Below are positions 37,701-48,556 of a stretch of 64,000 bases of DNA, one piece after another. The position numbers and the translations under genes were made by a program. The notes under the pieces were generated by a model. The model ran no database searches, had not been told where the DNA came from, and worked only from the letters and a program-made list of their open reading frames with translations. The first letter of the stretch is position 1; every line of letters begins with the position of its first letter. Origin of the DNA: Chlorokybus atmophyticus (lineage: Eukaryota > Streptophyta > Chlorokybophyceae > Chlorokybales > Chlorokybaceae); NCBI GenBank assembly GCA_009103225.1, contig RHPI01002402.1:756014-820013 (forward strand), in the 5' to 3' direction.

Positions 37701-37881
37701 TTGCCTGAAGAAAGGAAGCTCCTCCTCCCAGCCACGACGATCGTCTAGCAGTAGGCAGCCTGCTGCTCCTTGGCGTCCACGTACGCCTCGCCGCCGCCAG
37801 CCTGGCATGCACCACGGCGTCGCCGCATGCCGCGGAGGGTTGCGCGAAGGCTGTTGCCAGCTGGCAGCATGCCGTCTCCAT
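34791..37881 (-). CDS. STN8: Thylakoid serine/threonine kinase of the STN8/STN7 (Stl1/Stt7) family
   Basis: Eight exons, all phases consistent: 37881-37447, 36656-36496, 36386-36188, 36090-35955, 35843-35809, 35724-35590, 35480-35214 and 35135-34791. They give about 570 aa. STN kinases phosphorylate photosystem II core and antenna proteins from the stromal side of the thylakoid. Exon 1 (145 codons) is a Ser/Ala/Arg-rich plastid transit-like leader. Exon 2 has the single membrane helix (ATAAIVTLLTAFYLTMRPG), as in STN proteins. Kinase motifs follow: LGEGSFGIVYEG (P-loop), VILKK (Lys), GGRWLVWSFE, GIVHRDVKP, LIDFGAAADLRVGKNYVPD and the family block LDPDYCPPEQLIMPQETPSP with FDTYSAGIMLLQMALP. 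The HRDVKP loop is followed by LHF, where NXX is usual, so the metal-binding Asn appears replaced; check this. DPDYCPPE points to STN8/Stl1 rather than STN7, with moderate certainty. Confidence 0.92.
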
Positions 37882-39904
37882 GCTGCTACAGCTGCCTGCT
37901 CAATACCTCAACACGCCTTACCCGAGCAGCACTCCAGCATGCATCCACCAACTTGCCTCCTCTCCCGGCTTAGCCAAGAGGCGCTTCAATCCTGCTTGTC
38001 GGCGTGGCTGATTGATGGCAACCCACGTTTCTAATGGGTACTCCTAGCTGAAGGCGGCGGCGTAAGCGTCGTCGTGGGCGTCGTGGGCGTCGTGGTGCGA
38101 GTGCGGTGGTGGTGTGGAGTGCTTATGCGGTGAAGAGGGGATTGTCGCCTGCTTGAGGGCGGCCCACGTCAAGAACGCGCGCGTTCAAACTAGAAATCAA
38201 AAATTTGTGTTTCGGCGCCACGATCTGGCGGGGCCAGCCAATGCACCCCTGCTAACAGGTGTCATGACAAGACTCATGTGGATTGAATGGCGTTGTGACT
38301 CATGATCTATGAGCTTACCCCATGCTAGTGGACACCTGAGCATATTGTATATATGTAATAAGCTATGCCACACACACATGCGCAAACATGCTGATGCATT
38401 TCACACCCAAACCAAGCCAGCCAACAAGCCATAAAGTATACCATTAAATACACTTGCGAGATGGCTAATGCAAAATAAGTGCAAGCAGCAGTTGTATATC
38501 AATCCGTTTACTACGCAAGTGAGTCCAACATGACCATGATGTACTTGTAATATTGTATTTAAATGTTGTGTGCATTGTACATTAACATGACATCCGTGGC
38601 AAGGGCAAGATTGGTGTTATCATATTAATTATGCAACATGACAAAATTTATAATCATTAGCTACAAGTTTTGTTCATTCCAAGTTGCTATTTACATTGTG
38701 TGTGCAGTGTGCAAATTGTGCACGTTAGATTTTTCATAATACGACAATAGCTTGCATTATGAGCCAATCAGCTTGTTAATTTCAATAACATGGGCCACAT
38801 GTTAATTGAGCATAAATAACATATGTTGCACGAAGTTGTCGTATGTACAATGCCGCGTTATTGATGCGCAAAATTATAAAAGCGATTAAGACAATGTGAT
38901 GCACAGCATTATCTAATATTTAATTACGTGAAGTCACGAATGTCAACTTTAATGAAAAACAGCTTAAGTTTAACACAATTTGCCGCAGGTATATTATCAT
39001 ACACTTGCAACAGCAATAGCATTGGGTTGCTATTTTAAAAACGTATAATAGTGTAAATTGAAAGTTTTGCACATATAGAGCAGTTATTATAAGCATTGAT
39101 TGCACTGGTCGTTAAAGCACACAACAAAGACAATTGCACGCATACAAATTCGATATACAATCAAATTACAGTTTGATGTAATTAAATCAACAACTTGACC
39201 CAACCTCACAATCATTCGTACAGCGGACAACACCACCTCTTTCACCACCACCATTCATATGCACTGCAAATGCGTATAAACATTTGTTATTGATAGCACA
39301 CTCATCCCCACGCATGATACATGCAGCGGGTTTAAAACATCACATAATTGTTAATATATGAAGAAAATCTTAATATATGTCGACATGCTTGATATTAATA
39401 GAAACTTTGATGTAACATATCATCATAATTCTGATTGCTTGCCCAAACGTCCAACCATGAGATATCATATATGTGCAGTGACAAATATGTGACTAAGTCA
39501 CATGATTACGGCACGGGTACCTGATAGGCCAGTTATGTCATGTTGTTGCACGAGTTTAATTGTAATTGCAGACGATAGAGTCTTGTGTGAAGAAGTTTGC
39601 GAACCGCAACGACAACCCTTGCCATTTTAGCCGTTTCATACAATGCTAACATAATAGCATCGTTGTTGGACACTTACACATATCAATGGGACCATGGAAT
39701 ACATGAAAGTTACAACAATCCAATTGCCACCAATATAACATTGTCATATATGATGACAAGTTCAAAGGTTATCAATGAGTTACAGTTGGGTATGCTACGC
39801 ACCCGTCTTAATGACTACCATTTCTGCAGTCTGTCAGTGTCAGTTGTTTGCCAGCACAGAGATCAAGTTTTGAGGCCACATGTGCTCATATGGTAAGCCA
39901 AACC
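37882..39904. other. AT-rich gene-free region
   Basis: The first ~300 bp upstream of the STN kinase are GC-rich, with a GTCGTGGGC short tandem at about 38070-38095. From about 38340 to 39900 the sequence becomes AT-rich, with no open frame showing codon structure or family similarity and no clear repeat. Confidence 0.65.
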
Positions 39905-42100
39905 TCATACAACAAAGATATCAAGCTCAATACTTTTATGTACATTGTCACTTTGGTCATACCCTAACTTAGCATACGGATTGCCATGGATGTGCCCCTT
40001 GCTCTGACAGCCATCTGAAAGACCAAAGCCGTCAAACAGCACCACCTGCAAACAGCTGCCACATAACACAATCAGACAACTCAACGGGAATTGCAAGCAA
40101 CAACCATGATAGTGCAGCATTCTGCACCATGCAAAGTGCAGCTTACATTTGCAATGAATGAATCAAGCTGAGGCTTGGTGACTTCGTCAACTGCATTCTC
40201 TCCCAGCCTGTAGAGGTGTACAGGCCCTTCAGGAGTGTTCTCCCTTTCTTTCAGTAGGTACCTACACCCAGCACATGGTCAGCCAAAGACGACATGCAGT
40301 AACGTGGGGTCAACGAGTCAGGTGGACAGCACATGTGCAGCCATCAGCGCACTGCCAGTACTATTACGCTTGACCACCCACAGAAAGTCCGTCGCTGTAA
40401 ATTGCCGGAGGCTGGCAATTGTGCGTGCGCGAAATGGAGCGAAGAGAAGGGGGGGGGGGGGGGGGGAAAAGTGCAGGNTACTTTGCAAAACGTCATCAAT
40501 GTTTCCAAGGTTGGCATGCTGTTCGCCCTTCTGAACACCCATCTGTTCAAGCAGCGCCCACAACTTGGCTGCATAAACAGGAGACTGCTCAGAATCTGAC
40601 ATACTTGCATGCTTGATTTCTGAGAACGCCAAGTGGACTTGGCGATTAACGCACAACCCTTGAAAAAACTGCTCTGTTTATGCTCTTGTCTACTGGACAG
40701 TCAATCAACCACGAATGGCAACCGACACAGCATGACTGCTTATGTTGACTTCAGCACCCCCACCCCCACCCACCCCACCCCCCTGTCACTAATGCTGCGC
40801 ATGAGCCTAGCAACCCGGTTGGGTTGTGAACGACCAATGCACCTTCTTGTATATTCGGGGAGAGATGCACCAGCGCCAAGATGAGCAAGTTAAAACCTCG
40901 AACAGGAATGTCCGCTGGTTTGTCAATAATGTCGCGGCGTATGGCGGGAGGTAGCGTACTACGTAGCGCATAGAGCTTCACAGCTGCCTGGTCTGCATTG
41001 GCTGATAAGGCACAGCTATCAATGAGCTGACATAAGCGGTCCAACAAACTTCCACCGTAACAACAAGTGCACTCCAAACGGGTCGTATGGGCTTACCATG
41101 CAAGCCTCCAGCCGGTTTACGCGCTCTGACCTCTTTGCTGAATTCCCGTAGCTCCAACCCAAAGTGCTCGATAAACCTGGCTTGCGCCATTGGGATGATA
41201 AAAGAAGCCAATGCACGCCCTGGACTCTGTTTGGTCAATACCTGCACCAAGCAATGGACTCTGTTGCAGCGCAGGAGCAAGCAAGAGTGAGAAGACCGTT
41301 TTGTGCAAGTTGCAGGATTATTCACCGCAGCTAGCTCATCACGCGTGAATGGAGCCCCTGATTGTTGACAGTGCCTAAACAAGATATGCCGCATCAGGCT
41401 GGAAATAGCGCTCTCTTTGTCCTGAAGGACAAGACACTATCAACGCATGAAATATGCAAGACAGGTGCGTTGCGATGGTGAAACCAAGAAGACCATACGT
41501 CATCGCTCAGGGCGTTGGCTGCCTGTGTCTCGTTTGCAGCTTCGGCAGCTTGTGTGTACCTTAAAGTCTGCAAAGCAAAGATTTTGGTCTAACCTGGCTT
41601 GTGACTCAGTAAAGCAATACGTCGCTACCGCTCTGTGCTTCTCACCAATTGCTCCAGGTCCTCCCCAACTGCTTCGTCCGCCTCAGCTGCCTCTTGCGAA
41701 CCTGCTAATCAACGCACGCGCGCAATGATGTTCTGCTGCTTACGACGAGGCCAACTAGCTCTCCGTAAATGCCAGTGCATGTAGTTTACCAGGAACGCAA
41801 GTCTACGGCAGTGTTGCGCAAAATAACACCTGTAATGCTTAATTTTGCATTGCAGGTGTTATCGCATGCTTTCGTTTACGTAGAAATGTCTTGGTTGGGA
41901 CGTACGCACCGTTGCGATCTTCGGAGGCTTCGGGTTGCGACTCTTCCTGATGGCATCATGAAACACTGATCACACAACCGTTTGCACCACGAAAGCCGCA
42001 AGCAAAGAGAACTGGAACACACGTTGACAGCCACGCAATGCTTAGATACACTTACCACTGCTGCAGCTCCCCTGCGCCCACTTCTTCCAACCCGCGCCAT
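39905..42100 (-). CDS. NSE3: NSE3 (MAGE domain), SMC5-SMC6 complex subunit
   Basis: NSE3 binds NSE1 (a RING protein) and NSE4 in the SMC5/6 genome-maintenance complex. Exons with consistent phases: 42100-42056, 41946-41910, 41701-41646, 41567-41499, 41421-41326, 41241-41097, 41001-40843, 40568-40482 and 40394-40368. Two C-terminal exons follow, ending at the stop at 39905. The N-terminus is acidic and Ala-rich. MAGE-domain blocks are LMRHILFRHCQQSGAPFTRDEL (cut at each exon edge), LTKQSPGRALASFI, RFIEHFGLELRE, VKLYALRSTLPP, GFNLLILALVHLSPN, LWALLEQMGVQ and HANLGNIDDVL, matching both winged helices. The splice into the exon reading RENTPEGPVHLYRLGENAVDEV is not settled (a phase problem near 40260 and 40367). 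The intron at 40395-40481 contains a poly-G run and an N, so sequence quality is poor there. Confidence 0.87.
40450..40478. repeat. Poly-G tract with adjacent N inside an NSE3 intron
   Basis: About 17 G followed by AAAAGTGCAGG and an N at 40478. The splice donor of the preceding exon (GTANCC) contains this ambiguous base. Confidence 0.9.
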
Positions 42101-42466
42101 GCCTGCAACACTACAGAGGCCACCGCCACCGCCACCGCTGCTTGCCCGCTAGCATGCTTGAATGGGAGGGCGGGAAAAGTAATGCATGAGATCACATCCA
42201 GTACCACGCTGCTGCTAGGGTTTGGAGCAAGCAGCCCTGTACGTTGTGCTTTGGTTTAGCGACTGTCTGTCGGGGTGGTTTTGTATTGGCAAACCCTAAT
42301 GCTAAAATTCACTGCGTTGGAATTGCCGCCGCCCTGTGGCTGTGGCTTTGGGGTTGGAGGCTGCTTGAGCGTGGAGACATAGATCTAGCTGCTTGGTGGT
42401 TTTTGTGTTGTGTTTGCCTTGTGCTGGTGTCCGAGTGCGTGCTGTGTTCTGCGTGCGGTTGCGGCA
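42101..42466. promoter_or_regulatory. Divergent promoter of NSE3 and RanBP1 with two telo-box motifs
   Basis: 366 bp separate the start codons. It contains CTAGGGTTT (42215-42223) and AAACCCTAA (42291-42299), opposite-facing telo-boxes, plus a CCACCG/GCC run (42119-42140) in the NSE3 leader. Telo-boxes occur in promoters of growth-related plant genes; function here is inferred. Confidence 0.6.
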
Positions 42467-43889
42467 ATGGCAGACCCCGAGGGCTCTTCCGCAGCCGCCG
42501 CCAGTGCAGAGGAGCACGAGCAGGAGCACGATGAGAAGCACAAGGAGGGCGATGAGGAGGACACTGGGGGCCACTTTGCGCCCATCGTTCAGCTTGCGGA
42601 GGTCGCCGTTACGTCGGGTGAAGAGGACGAGGACGTCGTGTTTAAGATGTACGTACGCCTGCTAACGCTAACGCGGCTTCAGATCTCGAGCATAGCTACA
42701 CTTTTAAATCCTGCCATGCTTGTGTGACAAATCGGCTCGTGATCAAATCAGTAACAAAATCTGCATGCCTTGGCAATTGCGCCTGACACCGATTTGCTAA
42801 CCGCGATCAGGGCCACACGCACACATGCACACATGCAGCCGTGCGCTGCATGTGTGCATGTGGGTTCAGCCAGGTGCATTTGTTGTGGCCTGCGATGTTG
42901 ACTCTGTGGGTATTGTTCACAACTGCATGGTTTCATGCGCAACTGGTCAACCAGGGGTTTGCAGCTAGCCAGCAAAATGAAGGCACTCGCCCCTTACCTG
43001 TGTGTGTACATCGCCGCGCATGCATGGCTTGCACATGCGTGTTCTCAGCACATCGTGTACGTCTGTTCTGTTCTGGTTGGTTAGTTAGGAACGTGAATTG
43101 TATGCTCTTGCAGTGAGGCAAAGCTGTTCCGTTCTGGTTGGTTTATCAGGAACGTGAATTGTATGCTGTTGCAGAAAGGCAAAGCTGTATCGCTTTGACC
43201 GCGAGAAGAATGAGTGGAAGGAAAGGGGCGTGGGGGATGTGAAGTTGCTGCAACACAAGGACACGAAGAAAATACGGCTGCTGATGCGACGAGAGCGCAC
43301 ACTGAAGATCTGTGCCAATCATGCAGGTAAAAGCTGGTGACAGGAGCAGTTGCATGAGGTGGCAACAGAAGTTGTTAGGCACTTCTTCCTATTCAATGTT
43401 GCGCTAACATTGTGGTGCGTTCGTCTGCAGTGGTTCCCGGCATCAAATTGCAAGAACATGCAGGCAGTGAAAAATCGTGGGTGTGGAGCGCTGTGGATTT
43501 TGCTGAGGGCGAACGGACTGATGAGCTGTTTGCCATGCGCTTTGGCAGCATTGACTGTAAGCGCCGTTATGCTGAGGACTGACATTGGTGCATGTTTTGG
43601 CTGATGTATGTCTTCTTTGAGCTTGCAATCTGAAGCATTGCATGTTGTTGCAGCTGCTCAAAAGTTCAAGAAAGCATTTGAGGATGCACAGGAAAGCAAC
43701 CAGAAGTTAGGTGGCGAGGATGCCTCCGAAGACAAGGAGAAGGAGGAGGCAGCTGCAGACGATGAGGAGGATGAGGAGGAGGAGGACGACAAGGATGAGA
43801 AACCCAGCGAGGATGCAGATGCGGCTGCCTCTGCCTTGAGCGGTTTGTCTGTCAAGGAGCAGGCAGAAAACGCTGCAGCTTCGTCATAG
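42467..43889 (+). CDS. RANBP1: Ran-binding protein 1 (RanBP1)
   Basis: Four exons, phases consistent: 42467-42648, 43175-43326, 43431-43556 and 43654-43889. They give 231 aa. RanBP1 binds RanGTP and stimulates RanGAP, recycling transport receptors at nuclear pores. The N-terminus is acidic, then [11 protein letters not shown] opens the Ran-binding domain. Exon 2 carries [20 protein letters not shown] and [15 protein letters not shown], exon 3 the [11 protein letters not shown] and [11 protein letters not shown] blocks, and exon 4 [13 protein letters not shown] and a long Glu/Asp-rich tail ending [13 protein letters not shown]. The 3' splice site of intron 1 lies in a 61-bp tandem duplication, giving two usable acceptors (see findings). 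It shares a promoter with NSE3. Confidence 0.97.
43066..43187 (+). repeat. 61-bp tandem duplication spanning the RanBP1 intron 1 acceptor
   Basis: Copies 43066-43126 and 43127-43187 differ at a handful of positions. Each contains GGAACGTGAATTGTATGCT, a TTGCAG acceptor and the first codons GGCAAAGCTG of exon 2. Confidence 0.9.
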
Positions 43890-44711
43890 ACATACAGCAA
43901 AGCTCAACGTTGTGCTGCGTGTTCATATCTGATGGCTGCCATCAAATCAATGGGGTCGGGTTGAGTTGGTGTTGGTTATGCTTATTCACCCCAGACAATG
44001 CATGCATAGGGCACTTGAGTAGAGCACAACAGCACGTCATATATCCTGTGCACACTCACATGCCACTAGCAGCAAGCACAGCTTGGAGGGTTAGGATCAG
44101 GGCAGACCATATTCCTTTCTATCAGATTACACCCCTCTAGGTGCAAGTGTCGTGGGGAGCACACTACTGGATAGGGTAACCCACTTGCATGAGAGGTAGC
44201 ACAGAAACCAACATAACACAAGGCATTGAAGCTGACCAGTAGACCAGCAGAGTTCACGGCATAGTGGCCGAGCAGACTGCACTGTGCAGTGCCATCCAAT
44301 GCCATGCTCTTTGTGGATTGTGGATGCCTGTAGAACAGATAGTCAGCGTCGGTGCTAGTACTAAGATAATGTTATTCACTTGCGGCTCGTAATGTTCTTG
44401 TACCTGTACTGCAGCTAAACTGTCATCAAACAAATAATATGTTGGGTTCTATGCATATTTGAGCTCATGAGATGTGCTGCCTACGCTCTTGTTGCTGCTT
44501 GAGGGCCTGAGCTTAAGATCCTAGCAATGTCTTTGTTGCTTGTAAGTATATACCCGCATACAGCAGCACACCAGTGCCACGCTACGTACTGAGCGACCAT
44601 GCCTACCACACAGCTCACACACCACGACCAATTTTAAGCCAGAAGGTGCAAAGTGGTGTGCTAGCAGGCCACACGCAGAAAGTGTTTTAGCAACACAGAT
44701 TTTGTGGGTGT
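43890..44711. other. Intergenic region downstream of RanBP1
   Basis: No gene seen. It contains one copy of a dispersed motif, CACGTCATATATCCTGT (44034-44050), also present twice at 54.8-55.0 kb. Confidence 0.55.

Positions 44712-44795
<84 letters not shown>
44712..44795. repeat. Long poly-G tract (about 84 nt)
   Basis: Essentially pure G, followed by normal sequence. Such length is unusual for real DNA and may mark an assembly or read-chemistry artefact. Confidence 0.9.
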
Positions 44796-44798
<3 letters not shown>

Positions 44799-44984
44799 AG
44801 CAGCGCTCAGCCCCACCTACCTATACACAGCATACAACAACCACGCTCTCTAAAACAGTGACCTAGACATGCATTGCAGCAGCAGGCAGGCAGGAGACAT
44901 AGCAAGGGAGAGGGTAGGGAGTCACCACCTGCACAGCAGGCGCTCGAAGTCAAACTGGTGCTCAGCAGCAGGTTGCAGACATCA

Positions 44985-45015
44985 ATGACGACGACAACGA
45001 CGACGACAACCAGAC
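44985..45015. repeat. ACG/GAC trinucleotide repeat
   Basis: GACGACGACAACGACGACGACAAC-type imperfect triplet repeat of about ten units in non-coding DNA. Confidence 0.8.
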
Positions 45016-45321
45016 TGGACCCCATCGCCACAATTTGGAGAGGTCCCTTGTGTGCCTGCCAAGCACCACACACACAATGGCTGCAGGCCATTCACTGCAA
45101 GCTGTTAGTGAGCCAGTGCATAGGATAGAACTCTAGACCAATCACAGTGAGCGAACGGTAATTGAGTGCATTGCATAGAGCACTCCACAACAACGCACAA
45201 GTTACACATCGGCACAATCAGTAGTAATAGCAGCACAGGCAGTGACAGTTAACATGAACTCAAATGCGGGCAGGAGTCCTGCTCCCCGCATCCCACTCAC
45301 CTGAAACTCACTTGAACTTAC

Positions 45322-45910
45322 CTACCACTCCTCCATGCGTCGGTGCAGCACATGGTAGAGGTGTCCGTAGGTCACGCCGTACACCATGCCCTGCTGCCTT
45401 CCCATCCACCAGCACCGCTAGCAAAGGCCGTTTGTCATATCCTTCAGCAATCATGTCCCTCAAAAGCTTCCAAACCGTTTCGTGTGTTACACTTTATATG
45501 CGATATTATGCGGCCCGATAAGTGGACAAGCGTAAGAAACGTATGCATAATGTACTGACCACGCCATGCTTTGCGGACTTGGCAATGTCACTGTGCGGGT
45601 GAGGAGCACGCCAGCGGGTATGCCTGCAAACTGGGCAGAGTTGGTTGCTGTAGACGCGGGTACACAAGTCCACATCTTATGACTGAAAAAGTGTCATGTG
45701 CAAAAATGGCACTGATGTACCAGCAGCAGACTCTGGCAGTTTTGGTATATGTTGTGGAAAGATACCTCCACCCAACGCATGTGGTGAATGATACATGAAA
45801 GGCTTAAAGTTGGGCAACCCAACCTCGAGCTCATCATCCACATATCTTGGAGGCTTGTGTTGGGGCACGAAGGTCAAGGCAGAGCTGTCTAGCTCTGCCT
45901 TGACTTTCAT
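45322..45910 (-). CDS. Small conserved-looking hypothetical protein with an apparent 1-nt frameshift
   Basis: I do not recognise it. Exons 45910-45766, 45623-45560 and 45491 to 45322 join in phase and read about 125 aa: MKVKAELDSSALTFVPQHKP, EVGLPNFKPFMYHSPHALGG, IPAGVLLTRTVTLPSPQ, then ETVWKLLRDMIAEGYDKRP and LLAVLVDGKAAG. There the frame breaks. Removing one G of the GGG at 45389-45391 restores MVYGVTYGHLYHVLHRRMEEW (cut here by the break) and a TAG at 45322, with strong GC3 codon use. Without the correction the frame runs into atypical codons and a possible donor at 45321. No signal or membrane segment is visible. It may be a real gene with a sequencing error, or a recent pseudogene. Confidence 0.5.
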
Positions 45911-46628
45911 GTAACGTCGTGCTTGCTATATTGTCACTTGCATCTGACCCCTTTCCGACTGAACACATGCTGTATAGCAATTCTTATGCTGTTACATTGC
46001 TTCATTAAGCAACTACCTGCACAAACCTCGTGTAATGTATAGTCCACCGAGTTTTGTAGCTTCTACATTGTAGCTTACCATTGTCATATCACATGATTGC
46101 CAATGTTTGCTGGAATTTTCCGAATAGCGTAAACTTGAATTTAATGTTAATTTGTTGAACAGTTTGATGCGCGTGAGTGCGTGGAAGCATGCACGAGCCT
46201 ATTATAAGTTTATGCATACACGCGTGTATTGTTTATGTTGTGTTCATGCGCGTGCATTGGGTGCCATGTTGCAGATGTATTGCGTGATGCTCTGCTTGTG
46301 TTCGTTCGTGCATGCATGCGTGCGTGCTTGTACTAGGTAGCACAGCTATATATGCTAACATTGTGTGTTCATTGTTTGATGCTTTAACGTCATTTTGTAA
46401 TGCATAGTTGCGCGCGCGTGTGGCATAATCTGCAACAAGTAGTACACAATCGTATCATATGCGTTGTGCATATGGCGACGTGAGTGTGTATAGCATCGCG
46501 TGTAACGTTGCACTTGAGGTGGGCCTTTACTCGCAACGTGCATTGCATTCTTCACAAGGGCGACCCCGTAGGTAATACCAGTATTGTACCTACCGTATTT
46601 ATTCCAATAGAATCCGGTTTTATTACAG

Positions 46629-46629
<1 letters not shown>
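45911..46629. other. Intergenic region rich in GCATGC and GCGTGC motifs
   Basis: No gene is recognisable. Short tandem GCAT/GCGT words occur at about 46310-46330. Confidence 0.55.
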
Positions 46630-46718
<89 letters not shown>

Positions 46719-46719
46719 N
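46630..46719. repeat. Long poly-C tract (about 90 nt) with an N
   Basis: Pure C run ending in an N at 46719. It is the opposite strand sense of the poly-G at 44712, so the 1.8-kb segment between them is bracketed by G...C tracts. Confidence 0.9.
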
Positions 46720-46739
46720 CCAGATACGTCATCAGCGTT

Positions 46740-47184
46740 GGATGTTGTACCTATGTTGATAATTGACCCGCTCCGGTTACTTTATCAACCGTAACCCAAC
46801 GGCGGCAGGTTGCTGCCGACGACTGGCTGTTAAACCGCCTACATGCCCATATACTGTAAAAGTTTTACATGGTGTGATGATGTTTCATCAATGTGATATC
46901 CTTCGTAACATGTACATGACATTTATTACACACTTTTGATTACAATTCATGATTCCTTTGATGTAAACTATATTATATTAACTCGTACACTGAATGTATT
47001 GACCACATATGTGTAGTACGATATCATAAAGCAAGGGTCATGTTGTGTATGTCATAACATTGATACTTGGATAATATCTATTAATGTTGGTGTACAAATA
47101 CTTCTTATTACCACATACATACATAATAGATTATGATGTTGACATATGTACGTGTAAATAGCACTTTATCCTATATTATTAGTA
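46740..47184. other. AT-rich intergenic stretch
   Basis: About 440 bp without coding signal, ending at a sharp change to G-run-rich sequence at 47185. Confidence 0.55.
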
Positions 47185-47400
47185 CAGTCTCTCGTAGGGG
47201 GGACATAACAATGGAGGGGGGACAATAATGTGAAAACACAGTCCCCCCGGTGATTTTGCTGGGGGGGACTGTAGATGGGGGGGGATTGTATTGGGGTCAA
47301 TAGAGCTTACCCAGGCCAGCCCCTCGAGACGGGGGGCCGCGCGTCGTCTCGAGGGGCGAGGGTATGGCAGAATCCCCCCCGCCCCCCCCCCCCCTAGCAA
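47185..47400. repeat. G-run-rich element with inverted repeats, possible non-autonomous element
   Basis: Repeated GGGGGGAC words (about 47198, 47217, 47265) and the reversed form CAGTCCCCCC (about 47240). A perfect 13-bp inverted repeat follows: GCCCCTCGAGACG (47319-47331) with CGTCTCGAGGGGC (47345-47357). No transposase frame is seen. Confidence 0.5.
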
Positions 47401-47875
47401 GACGGCAGCAAGCAGTGCGCGTCTCCGTGCGGCGCCCCGCTGCTGCGCAGCGCCGACCGCCAACAGCAGGCTGCGTCGGCGGTCACATAAGAGAATAGGA
47501 TAAGCGGTTATGAATTGCTGATCCCTTCTCCTGGCTTAGTCTAGATCAGTGATCTCCAGCTTCCTGGCCCTGGGCATCAGCAGGGGCGTCGGCGCTGCTC
47601 ACACGTCGGGGTAGTTGGCGTGAGCACGGGCGCCGGCGTGGGTGTGGGCGTCACAATCCACTTGGGCGAGGACTTAGAAAAGTCTGACGTTTCTCAGACA
47701 GCTTTTATACTAAATTTGCACTCATGCGCTATTGAGCTTGACTTTGAGGCGCTGCGTGATTGTAGATTGGTGCTTGTACACATGTGATAATGCAGACTTC
47801 GTCTGTTGCAGAACTTGCATGCAGTGTTTGGCCACGTCAATGCACAATTGCGCGTAATTTCAGCACTGTAGATCT

Positions 47876-48056
47876 ATGTAATGTAGTTAAATCCACATAA
47901 GCGACATTAGTACAACTTAATTACAGCGCCCCTCCCACCCACACCCACCCACACACCCCAATCACAAAGTCTTAATTACAAGGTCTTGATGTAATGTAGT
48001 TAAATCCACATAAACGACATTAGTACAATTTAATTACAGTGCCCCTCCCACCCACC
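47876..48056. repeat. 113-bp direct repeat (about 65 bp conserved core)
   Basis: The core TGTAATGTAGTTAAATCCAC... occurs at 47876 and again at 47989. Each copy runs into GCCCCTCCCACCCAC. The related spacer CAATCACAAAGTCTTAATTA (47960) recurs in diverged form beyond the nad3 fragment at 48276. Confidence 0.85.
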
Positions 48057-48062
48057 CCCACN

Positions 48063-48266
48063 TCTTCGGTGTCACTCATATAAAAGAGTAAGTCTTATAA
48101 ATCTGATTTAAAAATAAAGAATTTATTATGATAGAATATTTATCTATATTAATATATCTAATAGTTAGTTTGATTCTCTCCTTAGTAATTTTAGGCCTTT
48201 CTTTCTTTTTAGGCTCGTCGTATAAAGCGGATCCAGAAAAAATATCAGCGTACGAATGTGGTTTTG
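48063..48266 (+). pseudogene. nad3: Mitochondrial nad3 5' fragment in nuclear DNA (NUMT)
   Basis: From ATG 48128 the + strand reads an uninterrupted start of NADH dehydrogenase subunit 3: MIEYLSILIYLIV, then a hydrophobic helix, then the invariant DPEKISAYECGF. Homology stops right after the Gly-Phe at 48266, where the sequence turns into C-runs and a repeat. About 65 bp of AT-rich leader (48063-48127) has mitochondrial base composition and starts at an N (48062). Only about 46 of 110-120 residues are present, so it cannot encode a functional subunit. The sharp AT-rich block inside GC-richer DNA and the repeat on both sides indicate an inserted mitochondrial fragment. A chimeric assembly join is the alternative. 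Confidence 0.93.
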
Positions 48267-48275
48267 CCCACCCCC

Positions 48276-48313
48276 CAATCACGAGGTCTTAATCACAAGG
48301 TTTTGATTACAAG
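48276..48313. repeat. Diverged copy of the 47.96-kb spacer repeat after the NUMT
   Basis: CAATCACGAGGTCTTAATCA... aligns to 47960-47997 with a few substitutions, so the NUMT lies within a repeat array. Confidence 0.75.
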
Positions 48314-48340
48314 TTAGTCACAGCGCACACACAAACACGA

Positions 48341-48512
48341 TTGTTACAAGTTAGTAACACACACATGCTCACGCATGCGCATGCACGCACGCACGCACAT
48401 GCACACACACACACACACACACACGTCACACATTTTGGAAACAGCAATAGCCACACATACGGTTGTTATAAGCTAGTAACACACACGCACGCGCACGCAT
48501 GCGCATGCGCAT

Positions 48513-48556
<44 letters not shown>

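Noticed and set aside
46355-46732. Poly-Gly open frame on the minus strand
   Set aside because: Created by the poly-C tract; likely artefactual sequence.
48076-48282. Minus-strand open frame across the AT-rich block
   Set aside because: It is antisense to the nad3 fragment, whose + frame matches a known family.
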